From: Bacillota bacterium
GTDB taxonomy: Bacteria > Bacillota > Sulfobacillia > Sulfobacillales > Sulfobacillaceae
Direction of reading: 5' to 3'
DNA length: 64,000 nt
Assembly: GCA_023511625.1 (NCBI GenBank)
Contig: JAIMBD010000011.1
Coordinates: forward strand, 1-64,000
A program made the translations under genes and the position numbers. Positions 7,032-15,718 of this stretch are shown here, piece by piece (the first letter of the stretch is position 1; each line of letters starts with the position of its first letter). Below the pieces are notes generated by a model. That model saw only the letters and a program-made list of their open reading frames with translations, did no database searches and was not told the DNA's origin.

Positions 7032-8159
7032 GTGGCCCAAGGACCACAACCCGGGGACGATTACCGCCCGGGTCTTGAGGGGGTGGTGGCCGTGGAGACG
7101 GCCATTTCCTTCCTCGACGTGGAACAGGAATCGATCGTGATCCGTGGCTACGACCTGATGGAACTGGCGCGCAGCCGAAGCTACCCGGAGGTGGCGTACC
7201 TCATTCTCTACGGCCGGTTGCCGGGGCCTCGCGAGCGCGAGGATTTCGACCGTCGCCTGGCCCAGCACTACGGGGTGTCGCCGGCCGTCCGGCGGGTGAT
7301 GGAGGCGCTGCCCCCGACCTTGCACGGGATGGACGCTCTGCGCACGGCGCTGTCGGCTATGGCGGCCGACGACGCCGCTCTCGCCGACCTTTCTCCTGAG
7401 GCCAACCTGGAGCGAGCCGTGGCGCTCTTGGGGGCCATTCCCACCGTAGTGGCCAACAGCTTTCGGCTTAAGGCGGGGCTCGGTTGGCGCGAGCCCGATC
7501 CGGCGTTGGGCTATGTGGCCAATTTCCTGCAACTCATTCGCGGACGGGCGGCCGATAGTTTGGAAATCCGCGCCTTCGACCAGCTCCTGACGGCGTACAG
7601 TGAGCACGAAATGCCAAACTCCACGTTTGCTGCCCGGGTCATCGCCTCGACCCTCTCCGACATGTATGGAGCCTTGGTGGGAGCCGTGGCCTCACTTAAA
7701 GGGCCGCTGCACGGGGGGGCTAACGAAGCCGTCATGCGGATGCTCTTGGAAGTGGGCCAACCGGAGCGAATGGAGCCGTACCTCATGGAAAGGCTGGCGC
7801 GCCGAGAGCGCATCATGGGGTTTGGCCATCGGGTCTACATGCATCGCCCTGATCCCCGAGCGCTTTTGATGAAGGAGCTTTTGCGCGAGTTGGTGGCGGC
7901 CAAGGGGCAGGCGGAACTCTACACCCTGTGCGACATCGGGGAGGCAGTCATGCGTCGCGAAAAGGGGCTTTACCCCAACCTCGACTATTACGCGGCGCCG
8001 GTATACTACCTCCTCGACATCCCCATCGAACTGTACACCCCCATCTTTTTTGCCGCCCGCACGGCCGGCTTGGCGGCACACGTGATAGAGCAGCAGGCCC
8101 ACAACCGGCTGTTTCGACCGCGGGTACGCTACCTCGGACCACGGGGGTTACACGCATGA
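7032..8159 (+). CDS. prpC: citrate/2-methylcitrate synthase
   Basis: A citrate synthase-fold enzyme condensing an acyl-CoA with oxaloacetate, 375 residues, the short bacterial type I form. Active-site histidines are H227 (PLHGGAN) and H266 (GFGHRVY), and the EHEMPNSTFAARV block is at 191-203. The catalytic Asp should lie in the C-terminal PNLDYY region. Because it heads an operon with PrpD- and PrpB-like genes, the 2-methylcitrate synthase role (propionyl-CoA plus oxaloacetate) is more likely than the TCA role, although many such enzymes do both. Start is GTG 7032 after GAGAGGTGA. A TACAAT -10-like hexamer lies at 6973-6978 without a good -35. Its stop overlaps the prpD ATG (ATGA). Confidence 0.9.
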   Translation: MAQGPQPGDDYRPGLEGVVAVETAISFLDVEQESIVIRGYDLMELARSRSYPEVAYLILYGRLPGPREREDFDRRLAQHYGVSPAVRRVMEALPPTLHGMDALRTALSAMAADDAALADLSPEANLERAVALLGAIPTVVANSFRLKAGLGWREPDPALGYVANFLQLIRGRAADSLEIRAFDQLLTAYSEHEMPNSTFAARVIASTLSDMYGALVGAVASLKGPLHGGANEAVMRMLLEVGQPERMEPYLMERLARRERIMGFGHRVYMHRPDPRALLMKELLRELVAAKGQAELYTLCDIGEAVMRREKGLYPNLDYYAAPVYYLLDIPIELYTPIFFAARTAGLAAHVIEQQAHNRLFRPRVRYLGPRGLHA

Positions 8160-9574
8160 CGGCGCCAGGAGCCGCTGACGAGCTGCTTTCGGCGTTGGCC
8201 GATTACGTGACCGGAGAGCTGGTGGCCAGCGCCGAGGCGTATGACACGGCCCGCTGGGTGCTGCTCGACACGTTGGGTTGCGGCATCTTGGCCCTGCGCC
8301 ATCCGGAGTGCTTGAAGCTGTTAGGGCCGACGGTGCCTGGGGTGTTGGTCAGCGGGGGTGCCCGCGTACCTGGGACGGCCTTCGTCCTGGATCCGGTGAC
8401 CGCCGCGTTTAATATCGGGGCAGCCAACCGCTGGTTGGACTTCAACGACACCTGGCTGGCGGCGGAATGGGGACATCCCTCGGATAACCTCGCGGCGCTG
8501 TTGGCCGTGGCGGATTGGCTGGCGCAGCGGGACGGGCAACGCCCGACGGTGGGCGATCTGTTGCGGGCCATGATCCAGGCCCACGAGATCCAAGGGGTGT
8601 TGGCACTCAACACCGCTTTCAATCGGGTGGGGCTCGACCACGTCATCTTGGTCCGCATTGCCTCCACGGCCGTGGCGACCCGGCTTTTAGGGGGAGACCA
8701 CGCGGCGGTGATTCAAGCCGTTTCCAACGCCTTTCTCGACAATGGGCCACTCCGGACCTACCGCCACGGGGCCCATACGGGCTGGCGCAAGTCCTGGGCG
8801 GCAGGCGATGCCGCCGCCCGCGCGGTGCAGCTGGCGCTGTGGACGTTGCGCGGAGAACAAGGCTATCCCCATGCGCTGAGCGACCCCGAGTGGGGATTCT
8901 ACCACGTGGTCCTGCGCGACTGCCCCATGCGCTTGGAACGGCCACTCGGCTGCTACGTGATGGAAAACGTGCTGTTCAAAGTCGCCTATCCGGCAGAGTT
9001 CCACGGCCAGACGGCCGTGGAGGCGGCCATCCGGCTGGCTCCGGCCGTGGCCGGCCGCCTTTCCGAGGTGGCTGAGGTTCGCATCCGCACGCAGGAGTCG
9101 GCTCGGCGGATCATCGACAAGCGCGGGCCCCTGCGCAATCCCGCCGACCGCGACCACTGCCTGCAATACATGGTCGCGGTGGCTTTGCTCGACGGGCGCC
9201 TGGATGCCGACAGCTACAGCGACGAGCGTGCCGCCGATCCGCGAATCGATTGGTTGCGCGAGCGCACGGTGGTCGAGGAAGACCCTCGCTACAGTCGCGA
9301 CTACCTGGATCCCGCAAAGCGATCCATTGCCAACGCCGTCCAGGTGCGGTTTTTAGACGGAAGCGCCACCGAGGCGGTCGAGGTGGAGTACCCTCTCGGT
9401 CACCGCCGTCGGCGCCAGGAGGCGCGCCCGCTCTTGCTGGAGAAGCTTCGGCGCAACCTGGCTACCCGGTTTACGGCCGACCGGGTCGAGGCCATCGTCA
9501 AGACGGGCCTCGACTTGGAGCGGTTGACGACCATGCCCGTCCATCGCTTCATGGACCTGTGGACGCTGCCGTAA
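8156..9574 (+). CDS. prpD: MmgE/PrpD family 2-methylcitrate dehydratase
   Basis: A 472-residue MmgE/PrpD protein, which dehydrates 2-methylcitrate to 2-methyl-cis-aconitate without an iron-sulfur cluster. Diagnostic stretches include LDTLGCGILALRHPE (about 41-55), FNIGAANRWLDFNDTWLAAEWGHPSDN (about 83-109, the substrate-site region) and the YPAEFHGQTAVEA block near residue 280. Length fits PrpD. ATG 8156 overlaps the prpC stop by 4 nt, indicating translational coupling, and prpB follows 26 nt downstream. The family also contains iminodisuccinate epimerase and cis-aconitate decarboxylase, but the operon strongly favours the methylcitrate cycle. The cycle clears propionyl-CoA from odd-chain fatty acids or branched amino acids. 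Confidence 0.9.
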   Translation: MTAPGAADELLSALADYVTGELVASAEAYDTARWVLLDTLGCGILALRHPECLKLLGPTVPGVLVSGGARVPGTAFVLDPVTAAFNIGAANRWLDFNDTWLAAEWGHPSDNLAALLAVADWLAQRDGQRPTVGDLLRAMIQAHEIQGVLALNTAFNRVGLDHVILVRIASTAVATRLLGGDHAAVIQAVSNAFLDNGPLRTYRHGAHTGWRKSWAAGDAAARAVQLALWTLRGEQGYPHALSDPEWGFYHVVLRDCPMRLERPLGCYVMENVLFKVAYPAEFHGQTAVEAAIRLAPAVAGRLSEVAEVRIRTQESARRIIDKRGPLRNPADRDHCLQYMVAVALLDGRLDADSYSDERAADPRIDWLRERTVVEEDPRYSRDYLDPAKRSIANAVQVRFLDGSATEAVEVEYPLGHRRRRQEARPLLLEKLRRNLATRFTADRVEAIVKTGLDLERLTTMPVHRFMDLWTLP

Positions 9575-9600
9575 AGGTCGGCAAGGAGGGGAAGGGCAAG

Positions 9601-10524
9601 ATGATGTGGGAGGAGCCGATTCCGACCCAGCCGGAGTTGGCCGCGCGCTTTCGCGCCTTGGTGGAACAGGGGCGGCCGCTGGTCCTGCCCGGAGCCCACG
9701 ATGGGTTGGCTGCCCTCCTCGCGCGGCGGGCAGGGTTTGAAGCCCTCTATCTGTCAGGGGCGGCCTTTACGGCCAGTCTCGGCCTTCCCGACTTGGGATT
9801 GGTGGCCGGGGAGGAGACGGCGCGGCGGGCGCAAGAGATCGTGGCCGCCGCTGGCCTGCCGCTCTTGGTCGACGTCGACACCGGGTTTGGCGGGCCCATC
9901 AACGTCGTGCGCACCGGTCGCCAAATGGTGGCGGCGGGCGTCGCGGCCGTGCAGGTGGAGGACCAGGAGCTTCCAAAAAAGTGCGGGCACTTAAGCGGCA
10001 AGCGGCTGGTCTCGGCGCGGGAGATGGCCCAGAAGATCGAGGCCTTGCGGCGTACCGCGCCGAGCCTGGTGGTGGTGGCCCGCACCGATGCCGCTGCAGT
10101 GGAGGGCATCGAAGGGGCCATTGCGCGGGCCCGGATCTATCGGGCGGCTGGCGCCGAGATCCTGTTTCCTGAGGCGTTGACCAGCGAGGGGGAGTTTCGG
10201 AGGTTTGCCGAGGCCGTCGGCGGCCCGCTATTGGCCAACATGACCGAATTCGGGCGCACCCCCTACCTCACGGCGGCCCGGCTCTTCGAACTCGGCTATC
10301 AGGTGGTGCTGTTTCCGGTCACGGCCCTGCGGGTAGCGGCGCGCGCCATGGAGGAGGCGTATCGCACGCTGCGCGAAGCGGGCACGCAACGCGCGCTGTT
10401 GAGTCGCATGCAAACGCGAAAAGAACTGTACGAGATCATCGGGTACTTTGACTACGAGGCGCTCGACGAGCGGTTGGCCCGTTCGGAGCTGCCGGAGGTG
10501 GGGGAGGGGGCCACGGAGTCCTGA
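9601..10524 (+). CDS. prpB: methylisocitrate lyase
   Basis: An isocitrate lyase/PEP mutase superfamily enzyme, 307 residues, cleaving 2-methylisocitrate to pyruvate and succinate. The catalytic signature KKCGH (126-130) is intact, with the Mg2+-binding DVDTGFGG at 91-98. The short length, lacking the ICL insertion, separates it from true isocitrate lyase. The start is at the ATG ATG pair (9601/9604) behind AAGGAGG. As third gene after prpC and prpD it completes the core methylcitrate cycle; the aconitase step must be encoded elsewhere. No PrpR-type regulator is adjacent. Confidence 0.93.
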   Translation: MMWEEPIPTQPELAARFRALVEQGRPLVLPGAHDGLAALLARRAGFEALYLSGAAFTASLGLPDLGLVAGEETARRAQEIVAAAGLPLLVDVDTGFGGPINVVRTGRQMVAAGVAAVQVEDQELPKKCGHLSGKRLVSAREMAQKIEALRRTAPSLVVVARTDAAAVEGIEGAIARARIYRAAGAEILFPEALTSEGEFRRFAEAVGGPLLANMTEFGRTPYLTAARLFELGYQVVLFPVTALRVAARAMEEAYRTLREAGTQRALLSRMQTRKELYEIIGYFDYEALDERLARSELPEVGEGATES

Positions 10525-10575
10525 AGGCCCCCACCGGATGCGGCGCGATGCCTCGCCGATGAGAAAGGACCGACC

Positions 10576-11208
10576 GTGATGACGCTACACTACCTGATCC
10601 GTCCTGCCCCCAGTCCCGATGCCGATGGCGGCACCCTGCTGTTGTTGCACGGGCGAGGCGCAGACGAGTACGACCTCATGCCTCTGGCGGAAGGCTTGCC
10701 GGAATGGCTGACGGTGGTTACGGTGCGAGCGCCCCGCGCGTTACACCCCGGCTACCAGTGGTACGAGATGGAAGCGCTGGGGGTGCCGGAAGCGAGCAGT
10801 TTCGCGGCCGCCTTAGCGTACGTGGCGGAGGCGTGGCACCGTCTGGCGGAGCATGGGCCGGCGCTCGCGCGCCCCTGGTTTTTAGGCGGCTTCAGTCAGG
10901 GGGCCCTGATGGCGGTAGCTGCGGCCATGGGACAGACGGGAGTCGATCCGGCCGGAGTGGTGGCACTGAGTGGGTACCTCCCCGACACGGTGCCGGCGCG
11001 CCGGGCTCTGACAGGACTGCCGATTTTTTGGGGGCACGGGCTCAATGACCCTGTGCTGCCTTTCGCGTGGGGGGAACAGGCCGCGCGCCGCCTGAAGGAA
11101 CTCGGCGCGGCGGTGGAGTTTCGATCCTATGCCGCGGCACACGCCGTGACTGCCGAGGAGGTGCGCGACCTTCGCGCGTGGCTGGAACGGGTGCGGGCCA
11201 AGCGGTAA
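10576..11208 (+). CDS. alpha/beta-hydrolase, phospholipase/carboxylesterase family
   Basis: A 210-residue cytoplasmic esterase of the phospholipase/carboxylesterase (YpfH/acyl-protein thioesterase-like) family. The oxyanion-hole region is LLHGRGADEYDL (from about residue 24). The triad is S107 in GFSQGA, D158 in HGLNDPVLP and H189 in AAAHAV. Physiological substrate is unknown; short-chain esters are typical. Start is GTG 10576, or the adjacent ATG 10579, after GAAAGGA. It stands 51 nt after prpB and could be read through from it, and it converges on sat across a hairpin. Confidence 0.85.
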   Translation: MMTLHYLIRPAPSPDADGGTLLLLHGRGADEYDLMPLAEGLPEWLTVVTVRAPRALHPGYQWYEMEALGVPEASSFAAALAYVAEAWHRLAEHGPALARPWFLGGFSQGALMAVAAAMGQTGVDPAGVVALSGYLPDTVPARRALTGLPIFWGHGLNDPVLPFAWGEQAARRLKELGAAVEFRSYAAAHAVTAEEVRDLRAWLERVRAKR

Positions 11209-11257
11209 CTCCGCCCCGGCCTGGCTGGGGGCGAGGGTGCACCCGGCCGGGCCGCGT

Positions 11258-11277
11258 GGGAGGCGGTTACGCCTCCC
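11258..11277. repeat. hairpin between convergent esterase and sat genes
   Basis: GGGAGGCG-GTTA-CGCCTCCC, perfect 8-bp stem. The sat stop codon (11267-11269 on the minus strand) sits in the loop. Possibly a bidirectional termination or mRNA-end structure; no T-tract is present. Confidence 0.6.
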
Positions 11278-12427
11278 CCTCGGTTTGGCGGCGGTAGTAC
11301 CGGCGCAGAATCTCGGCCACTTCCGGGCGGATCAAGGTGGGGGGCAGGTCGCCTCCTTGGGCCAACGTGGCCCGGACTCGCGTCCCCGAGAGCACCTCGC
11401 GGTCTTCTGAGGAATGGGGACAGGTGCGCTCGGAGGCCATGCCTTGACAGCGGTGACAGTAAAAGGCGGCCGGGGCAGGAATGACCTCAATCCCCAATTC
11501 TGCGGGCGAAAAGCGGGCCAAGGCCTGATGGGCCGCGTCCGGCGGGTAGAAGTGGCCTACTCCCGCGTGGTCGCGGCCTACGATGAAATGGGTAAAGCCG
11601 TAGTTGCGCCGGGTGACGGCGTGGAACACCGCCTCGCGCGGCCCTGCGTAGCGCATCGCTACGGGATAACCGCTCAACAGCACGCGCTCTCGGGGGTAAT
11701 AGCCAGCCAGCAGGGTGCGGTACGTCTCCCAGCGCACGGCGACCGGCACGTCGTCGGCTTTGGTGGCTCCGATCAAGGGATGGAGGCACAGTCCGTCGAC
11801 CCACTCCAGCACCGTCTTATGCAGGTATTCGTGCGCGCGGTGCAACGGGTTCCGGGTCTGGAAAGCCGCGACCTTGCGCCACCCGAGCTCGAGAAGGCAG
11901 GCGCGCAGGGCGGCGGGGGTGAGAACCGGTTCTACGGGGTAGGCCGGGGGCTCGAGCAGCGTGACGGTGCCGGCCACCCGAATGGGGCTGTCCTCTAATA
12001 CCCGGGCCACGCCGGGGTGCCGGCGGTCTTGGGTCCCGTAGACGGCTTTGGCCTCCTCCTCGGGATCGAGCCAATAGAGGTCTTCGACGTGCAGCGCCGC
12101 CACCAGCTGCCCGCGAAACGTCAGCCCGGCCAGGGGCGAGCGGATCAGGCGCTGGGTATCTCCGCGCACGGGGAGCGTGATGGGGAGCGGGAAGACGCGG
12201 CCGTCGGAAAGACGCCAGCTCTCGAGCACTGCGCGCACCTCGGTGCGGCTCATGAACCCTTCGAGCGGCGCCATCACCCCTGTGGCCAGAGCTACGGTGT
12301 CCCAATAGCGGATAGCGTCCAACGGGATGGCAGGCGCTTGGCGCAGGCGAGCCTTGAGGGGCTCCGCAAACAGGTCCCCGATCCGGCGCTCGCCGAGGGC
12401 GTAACCCCTTACTGGTGTAGCCCGCAT
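11267..12427 (-). CDS. sat: sulfate adenylyltransferase (ATP sulfurylase)
   Basis: Activates sulfate with ATP to adenosine 5'-phosphosulfate (APS). The protein has 386 residues, the monofunctional bacterial/archaeal Sat form without an APS-kinase domain. Signature motifs are QTRNPLHRAHE (190-200, nucleotide binding HxxH) and GRDHAGVG (284-291). Cysteines C324, C327 and C336 in the YCHRCQGM...CPH insertion match the zinc site seen in thermophile-type Sat. Start is ATG 12427 after AGGTGA. It overlaps the 3' end of cysH by 19 nt, so the pair is translationally coupled and forms an APS route for sulfate assimilation. No APS kinase or sulfite reductase is in the window. Confidence 0.95.
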   Translation of the reverse strand: MRATPVRGYALGERRIGDLFAEPLKARLRQAPAIPLDAIRYWDTVALATGVMAPLEGFMSRTEVRAVLESWRLSDGRVFPLPITLPVRGDTQRLIRSPLAGLTFRGQLVAALHVEDLYWLDPEEEAKAVYGTQDRRHPGVARVLEDSPIRVAGTVTLLEPPAYPVEPVLTPAALRACLLELGWRKVAAFQTRNPLHRAHEYLHKTVLEWVDGLCLHPLIGATKADDVPVAVRWETYRTLLAGYYPRERVLLSGYPVAMRYAGPREAVFHAVTRRNYGFTHFIVGRDHAGVGHFYPPDAAHQALARFSPAELGIEVIPAPAAFYCHRCQGMASERTCPHSSEDREVLSGTRVRATLAQGGDLPPTLIRPEVAEILRRYYRRQTEGEA

Positions 12428-13104
12428 TCGGTCTTCACCTGCCCTCGCCAACGCCCTGCCCGCGGGTCTTCGCCGGTTGCCACGGCAGTGGTGCAAGGCA
12501 GACAGCCGATGCTGGGATACCCAGAGTGGTGGAGGGGGTTGTGCGGCACGGCGTGCTGTTGTAGGTAGGCCAAGACGGCTTCCCAGCTCCAGTCTACCAG
12601 CGGATTGACCTTCCACAGGCCGAAGCGGCTATCCCATTCCAGTACCCGGGCCTTGCGCCGGGCGGGAGTCTGGGCCCGGCGGATGCCGGTCATCCAGGCC
12701 GCTTTGCCGCGGAGATGGCGCTGGAGGGGCTCGACCTTTCGCAACCGGCAGCACGTATCGGGATCGCGTTCCCACAGCGAAGGGCCAAAATTCCGCGCCT
12801 GGTCGACCAGGGTCAGCTCTGGGGCCACGCGGGTGGCTGGCCATTGGTAATGGCGCTCAACTTGGCGAATCAGGTCGTAGGTTTCGGGGAACAAAAGGCC
12901 GGTGTCGAGGTAAAACAGGTTGGGCCGGGGCCGATGCGGCGCCGCTAAGTCGATCAGCACCATGTCCTCGGCGCCGAAGCTGGAGGCCAGCGCCAAGTGG
13001 GAGCCGAAGGCGGCGATGGCCCAGGCCACCACCGCGTCGGCCGGCCACCCCTCCAGCCCTTCCGGCTGCGCATCCAAGTGGGGCGGAATCTCGGGCCAAG
13101 ACAC
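12409..13104 (-). CDS. cysH: phosphoadenylyl/adenylyl-sulfate reductase
   Basis: Reduces activated sulfate to sulfite using thioredoxin. The 231-residue protein carries the catalytic C-terminal KTECGLH motif (224-230). It also keeps both cysteine pairs of the [4Fe-4S] type: CC at 118-119 within CCRLRK, and CxxC at 201/204 in GCLPC. Presence of these pairs is the known marker of APS-reducing enzymes, so APS rather than PAPS is the likely substrate. That agrees with the direct coupling to sat and the absence of APS kinase. The start is GTG 13104, behind GGGAGGGATGA. It begins 4 nt after the stop of the dacF-like gene. Confidence 0.93.
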   Translation of the reverse strand: MSWPEIPPHLDAQPEGLEGWPADAVVAWAIAAFGSHLALASSFGAEDMVLIDLAAPHRPRPNLFYLDTGLLFPETYDLIRQVERHYQWPATRVAPELTLVDQARNFGPSLWERDPDTCCRLRKVEPLQRHLRGKAAWMTGIRRAQTPARRKARVLEWDSRFGLWKVNPLVDWSWEAVLAYLQQHAVPHNPLHHSGYPSIGCLPCTTAVATGEDPRAGRWRGQVKTECGLHQ

Positions 13105-13108
13105 GCGT

Positions 13109-14122
13109 TCATCCCTCCCTTGGGGCTTTGGGCGTCACCTCCTTACCGTATGCCGACCCCGCACCGGGGGTGCCGGCTTGAAGCTGGGCAAACCCCCAGT
13201 TCAGTAAGGCCTCGGCATCCCGATAGACGGGAGGAAAGCCGTGCCGCCCGCGCATCAACACCCCGAGGAGGGTGACGCGGTGGCCGCCGACTGTGCGGGT
13301 GGCGGCGAAGACGACATCGAACCCTGCGGCGTTGGTCCATCCCGTCTTCAGCCCGATGACGCTGGGGTCGCGAAACAACAAGCCGTTGAGGTTATACACG
13401 CGAGGATTGTCGGGCAGGGAGGCGACCTTGGTGGCCACGATGGTCCGGAACAGAGGGGATTGCATGTCCTGCTCGGCGATGACCGCAAGGTCCCAGGCTG
13501 TCCCGCGCGAGTTGGGCGAAAGCCCGTCCGGGTCCGCGAAGTGGGTTCCAGTCAGCCCCCATTGCTGAGCCGTGGCGTTCATGGCCCGCACGAAGGCGGC
13601 GGTGCTGCCGGCATCGGCCTCGGCCAGCGCTACCGCCGCGTCGTTGGCCGACGCCATGAGCAGCCCGTACAAAAGCTGGCGGACGGTAAAGGTCAGGCCA
13701 GGCCGCATGTCTATCGCTGACCCGCCGGTTCCCGCTGCTTTAGGGGAGATGGTGACCGTCTGGGCGGGGTCAAGATGGTGCAGGACGAGATAGGCCGTCA
13801 TCAACTTGGTGGTCGAGGCCAAAGGATACGGATGGTGGGGAGCCTTTGCCCACAACAGGCGATGGTCGTTGAGGTCCCACAGGACCCCGGACGCCTCTTG
13901 CACGGCGAACGGGGGATTAGGCAAGGGGGTGGACGGCGGCCGGACCCAAAGCGGGCGCAAGGCGGCTTCATGCACCGGCCGGGAGGCGGCGGCGTTTCCC
14001 GGATGAAGCTCCCCTAAAACCCACAGCGCGGCTACGGCCAGCACGATCATCAGCGCCCAGCGTCGGGCCCGGATGCGCCGTCGGACAGGCGTCGGGCGAG
14101 GAACGGCGCGCATGCGGTACAA
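13109..14122 (-). CDS. D-alanyl-D-alanine carboxypeptidase (S11 family, DacF-like)
   Basis: A low-molecular-weight penicillin-binding protein trimming the terminal D-Ala of peptidoglycan stem peptides. The three serine-PBP motifs are intact: SxxK at S103-K106 (ASTTKL), SxN at 158-160 and KTG at 259-261. A basic N-terminus then one hydrophobic stretch (about 22-38) acts as signal or anchor, so it functions outside the membrane. There is no long C-terminal amphipathic-helix domain as in DacA. The longest reading begins at TTG 14122, 7 nt after TAGGGGGA; ATG 14113 is the alternative. It is the first gene of a dacF-cysH-sat run with almost no spacing, an odd pairing of wall and sulfur metabolism. 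Confidence 0.9.
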   Translation of the reverse strand: MYRMRAVPRPTPVRRRIRARRWALMIVLAVAALWVLGELHPGNAAASRPVHEAALRPLWVRPPSTPLPNPPFAVQEASGVLWDLNDHRLLWAKAPHHPYPLASTTKLMTAYLVLHHLDPAQTVTISPKAAGTGGSAIDMRPGLTFTVRQLLYGLLMASANDAAVALAEADAGSTAAFVRAMNATAQQWGLTGTHFADPDGLSPNSRGTAWDLAVIAEQDMQSPLFRTIVATKVASLPDNPRVYNLNGLLFRDPSVIGLKTGWTNAAGFDVVFAATRTVGGHRVTLLGVLMRGRHGFPPVYRDAEALLNWGFAQLQAGTPGAGSAYGKEVTPKAPREG

Positions 14123-14211
14123 TCCGTTGTCCCCCTACCGTGCGGGGCAAAATCGCCCCCATTCGACAATCGCTCTTCCCGCATCATACCAGATGGCGGA
14201 CAAAATGGGAG

Positions 14212-14655
14212 CTAATCGGCGCGGCCGGCATCGGGGACCGAAGCGGTGTCCAGGTAGCGCCGCCACCAACTCGGGTTGGCTTCGATGAAGGCGTTCAGGG
14301 CGTTGAGCCGGGCCAAGGTGGCCGGGCCCACAAAATGTTCCATGCCTTCCACATCGCGCCACACCGCCGCCTCGTCGGTCACGCCGAGGTTGCGCAGAAA
14401 CCGCTCCACGATGCGGTGGCGCTGGACCAAGAGGCCGCCTTGCTCTAGGCCCTTGGCCGTCAGAGTCAGCCCTCGATACCGCTCCACTTCCAGAAGTCCA
14501 TCTTGGTTCAGGCGGCGGATCATCTTGCTCACCGAGGGCAAGCTGATCTGCAGCGCCTCCGCGATGTCGCGCACGCGGGCGTATCCCTTTTCCTGGACCA
14601 GGCGGCAGATGACCTCGAGGTAGTCCTCTTGACTCGGTGTGGCCACGGCAATCAC
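14212..14655 (-). CDS. mntR: manganese-dependent transcriptional regulator (DtxR/MntR family)
   Basis: A 147-residue DtxR-family repressor very similar in layout to Bacillus MntR. It has an N-terminal winged HTH (TPSQEDYLEVICRLV, RVRDIAEALQISLPSVSKMIRRL, about residues 6-65). A dimerisation/metal domain follows, with the Mn-ligand region RHRIVERFLRNLGV and DVEGMEHFV (about 78-112), and no SH3 domain. Expected role: Mn(II)-dependent repression of Mn uptake or activation of efflux. Start is GTG 14655, or GTG 14646, after AGGACGG. A palindrome just upstream is a candidate operator. The neighbouring divergent-side CDF exporter gene suggests metal homeostasis. Confidence 0.88.
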   Translation of the reverse strand: MIAVATPSQEDYLEVICRLVQEKGYARVRDIAEALQISLPSVSKMIRRLNQDGLLEVERYRGLTLTAKGLEQGGLLVQRHRIVERFLRNLGVTDEAAVWRDVEGMEHFVGPATLARLNALNAFIEANPSWWRRYLDTASVPDAGRAD

Positions 14656-14679
14656 CCGTCCTCACCATATGACCAGGCC

Positions 14680-14695
14680 GGTCAACTTTTTGACC
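14680..14695. promoter_or_regulatory. palindromic operator candidate upstream of mntR
   Basis: GGTCAA-CTTT-TTGACC, a perfect 6-bp-arm inverted repeat 25 nt upstream of the mntR start, between mntR and the 3' end of the CDF gene. Its size fits a dimeric repressor site; autoregulation by MntR is a guess. Confidence 0.4.
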
Positions 14696-14763
14696 CCGAA
14701 CCTCACGGCCGGCGACGGATTTTGCCCGGCGCCGGCGCCGCGCTCGGCTCGCATCGCCCGGCG

Positions 14764-15678
14764 TCAGCGCAACGCCTCATGGGGATCTTGACAAGACTCT
14801 TCGGGGTGGGCGCCGGCCTCCAATTGTAGGGTGACGTGTTCGATGTGAAAACGGCGGCTCAGCATCGACGCCAAGCGGTCGAGGAGGGGCTGGCCTGCAC
14901 TGAGGGGGATGTCGTTCAAGCGGATGTGCGCCGACAGAGCGTTGTGGTCCGGAGCCAATGCCCAAATGTGCAGGTGATGGACTTCTAACACGGCGTCGTC
15001 TTCGAGAAGGGCTTGGCGGACAGCCTCCCACTCCACTCCGGCTGGGGTGCCTTCCATCAAAATGTGCACGCTTTCGCGGGCGATGGCGATGCCCATCCAT
15101 CCCACCCAGGCCGCGATGGCGGCGCCGGTCACCGCGTCCCAGCCAGGCCACCTGGTCCAGGCCAACAGTCCCGCCGCCAGTAGCACCGCCAGCGACGCCA
15201 TGCCGTCGCCGAGCGCATGCCAAAACACGGAGCGGCGGTTGAGGTCGCCGCTGGCGTGGGGCACTGTGAGGAGCGCCGTCGCCAGGTTGGCCCCAAGGCC
15301 AACCATGGCCAGTCCTCCGACAGGGCCGGCCGCTACCGGATGGGGGTGCCAAAGTTCTGCCACCGATTCGCCGCCGAGTCCTGCCGCCATGGCCAAAAGG
15401 ATGAGGGCGTTGACCAAGGCCGCGAGCGTTCCGCTGCGGCCAAAGCCGTAGGTGTGGCGCGCAGTGGGGGGCGCCGATTCGAGGCGGGCGGCCCAGAAAG
15501 CCAACGCCAGTCCCCCGATGTCTCCCCCAAGGTGAGCGGCATTGGCCAGCACGGCCAGGCTACCGGTGCCAAGGCCGCCGGCGATTTCCACGCCCAGGAC
15601 CGCGAGGTTGAGGAGCGCCGCGAAGCCCAGCCGCGAGGCGGAGGGACCTCGACCTTCCAAGGTGTGGTGGGGGGCCAT
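14764..15678 (-). CDS. cation diffusion facilitator (CDF) metal exporter
   Basis: A 304-residue CDF/CzcD-type antiporter exporting divalent metals (Zn, Co, Mn or Fe) in exchange for protons. Six membrane helices are visible. Helix II holds HLGGD and helix V holds HALGD, the paired HxxxD metal-site motifs of zinc-type CDFs. The C-terminal cytoplasmic domain has EVHHLHIWALAPDHNALSAH, the typical ferredoxin-like metal-sensing part. There is no His-rich inter-helix loop, only a His-containing short N-terminus. ATG 15678 has GGAAAGGAGG 6 nt upstream. It lies just upstream of mntR on the same strand, so manganese is a plausible substrate, but the HxxxD set is more usual for zinc. Confidence 0.9.
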   Translation of the reverse strand: MAPHHTLEGRGPSASRLGFAALLNLAVLGVEIAGGLGTGSLAVLANAAHLGGDIGGLALAFWAARLESAPPTARHTYGFGRSGTLAALVNALILLAMAAGLGGESVAELWHPHPVAAGPVGGLAMVGLGANLATALLTVPHASGDLNRRSVFWHALGDGMASLAVLLAAGLLAWTRWPGWDAVTGAAIAAWVGWMGIAIARESVHILMEGTPAGVEWEAVRQALLEDDAVLEVHHLHIWALAPDHNALSAHIRLNDIPLSAGQPLLDRLASMLSRRFHIEHVTLQLEAGAHPEESCQDPHEALR

Positions 15679-15718
15679 GGAGCGCCTCCTTTCCCGGCGG
15701 CGACGGGGTTGCGACCTC

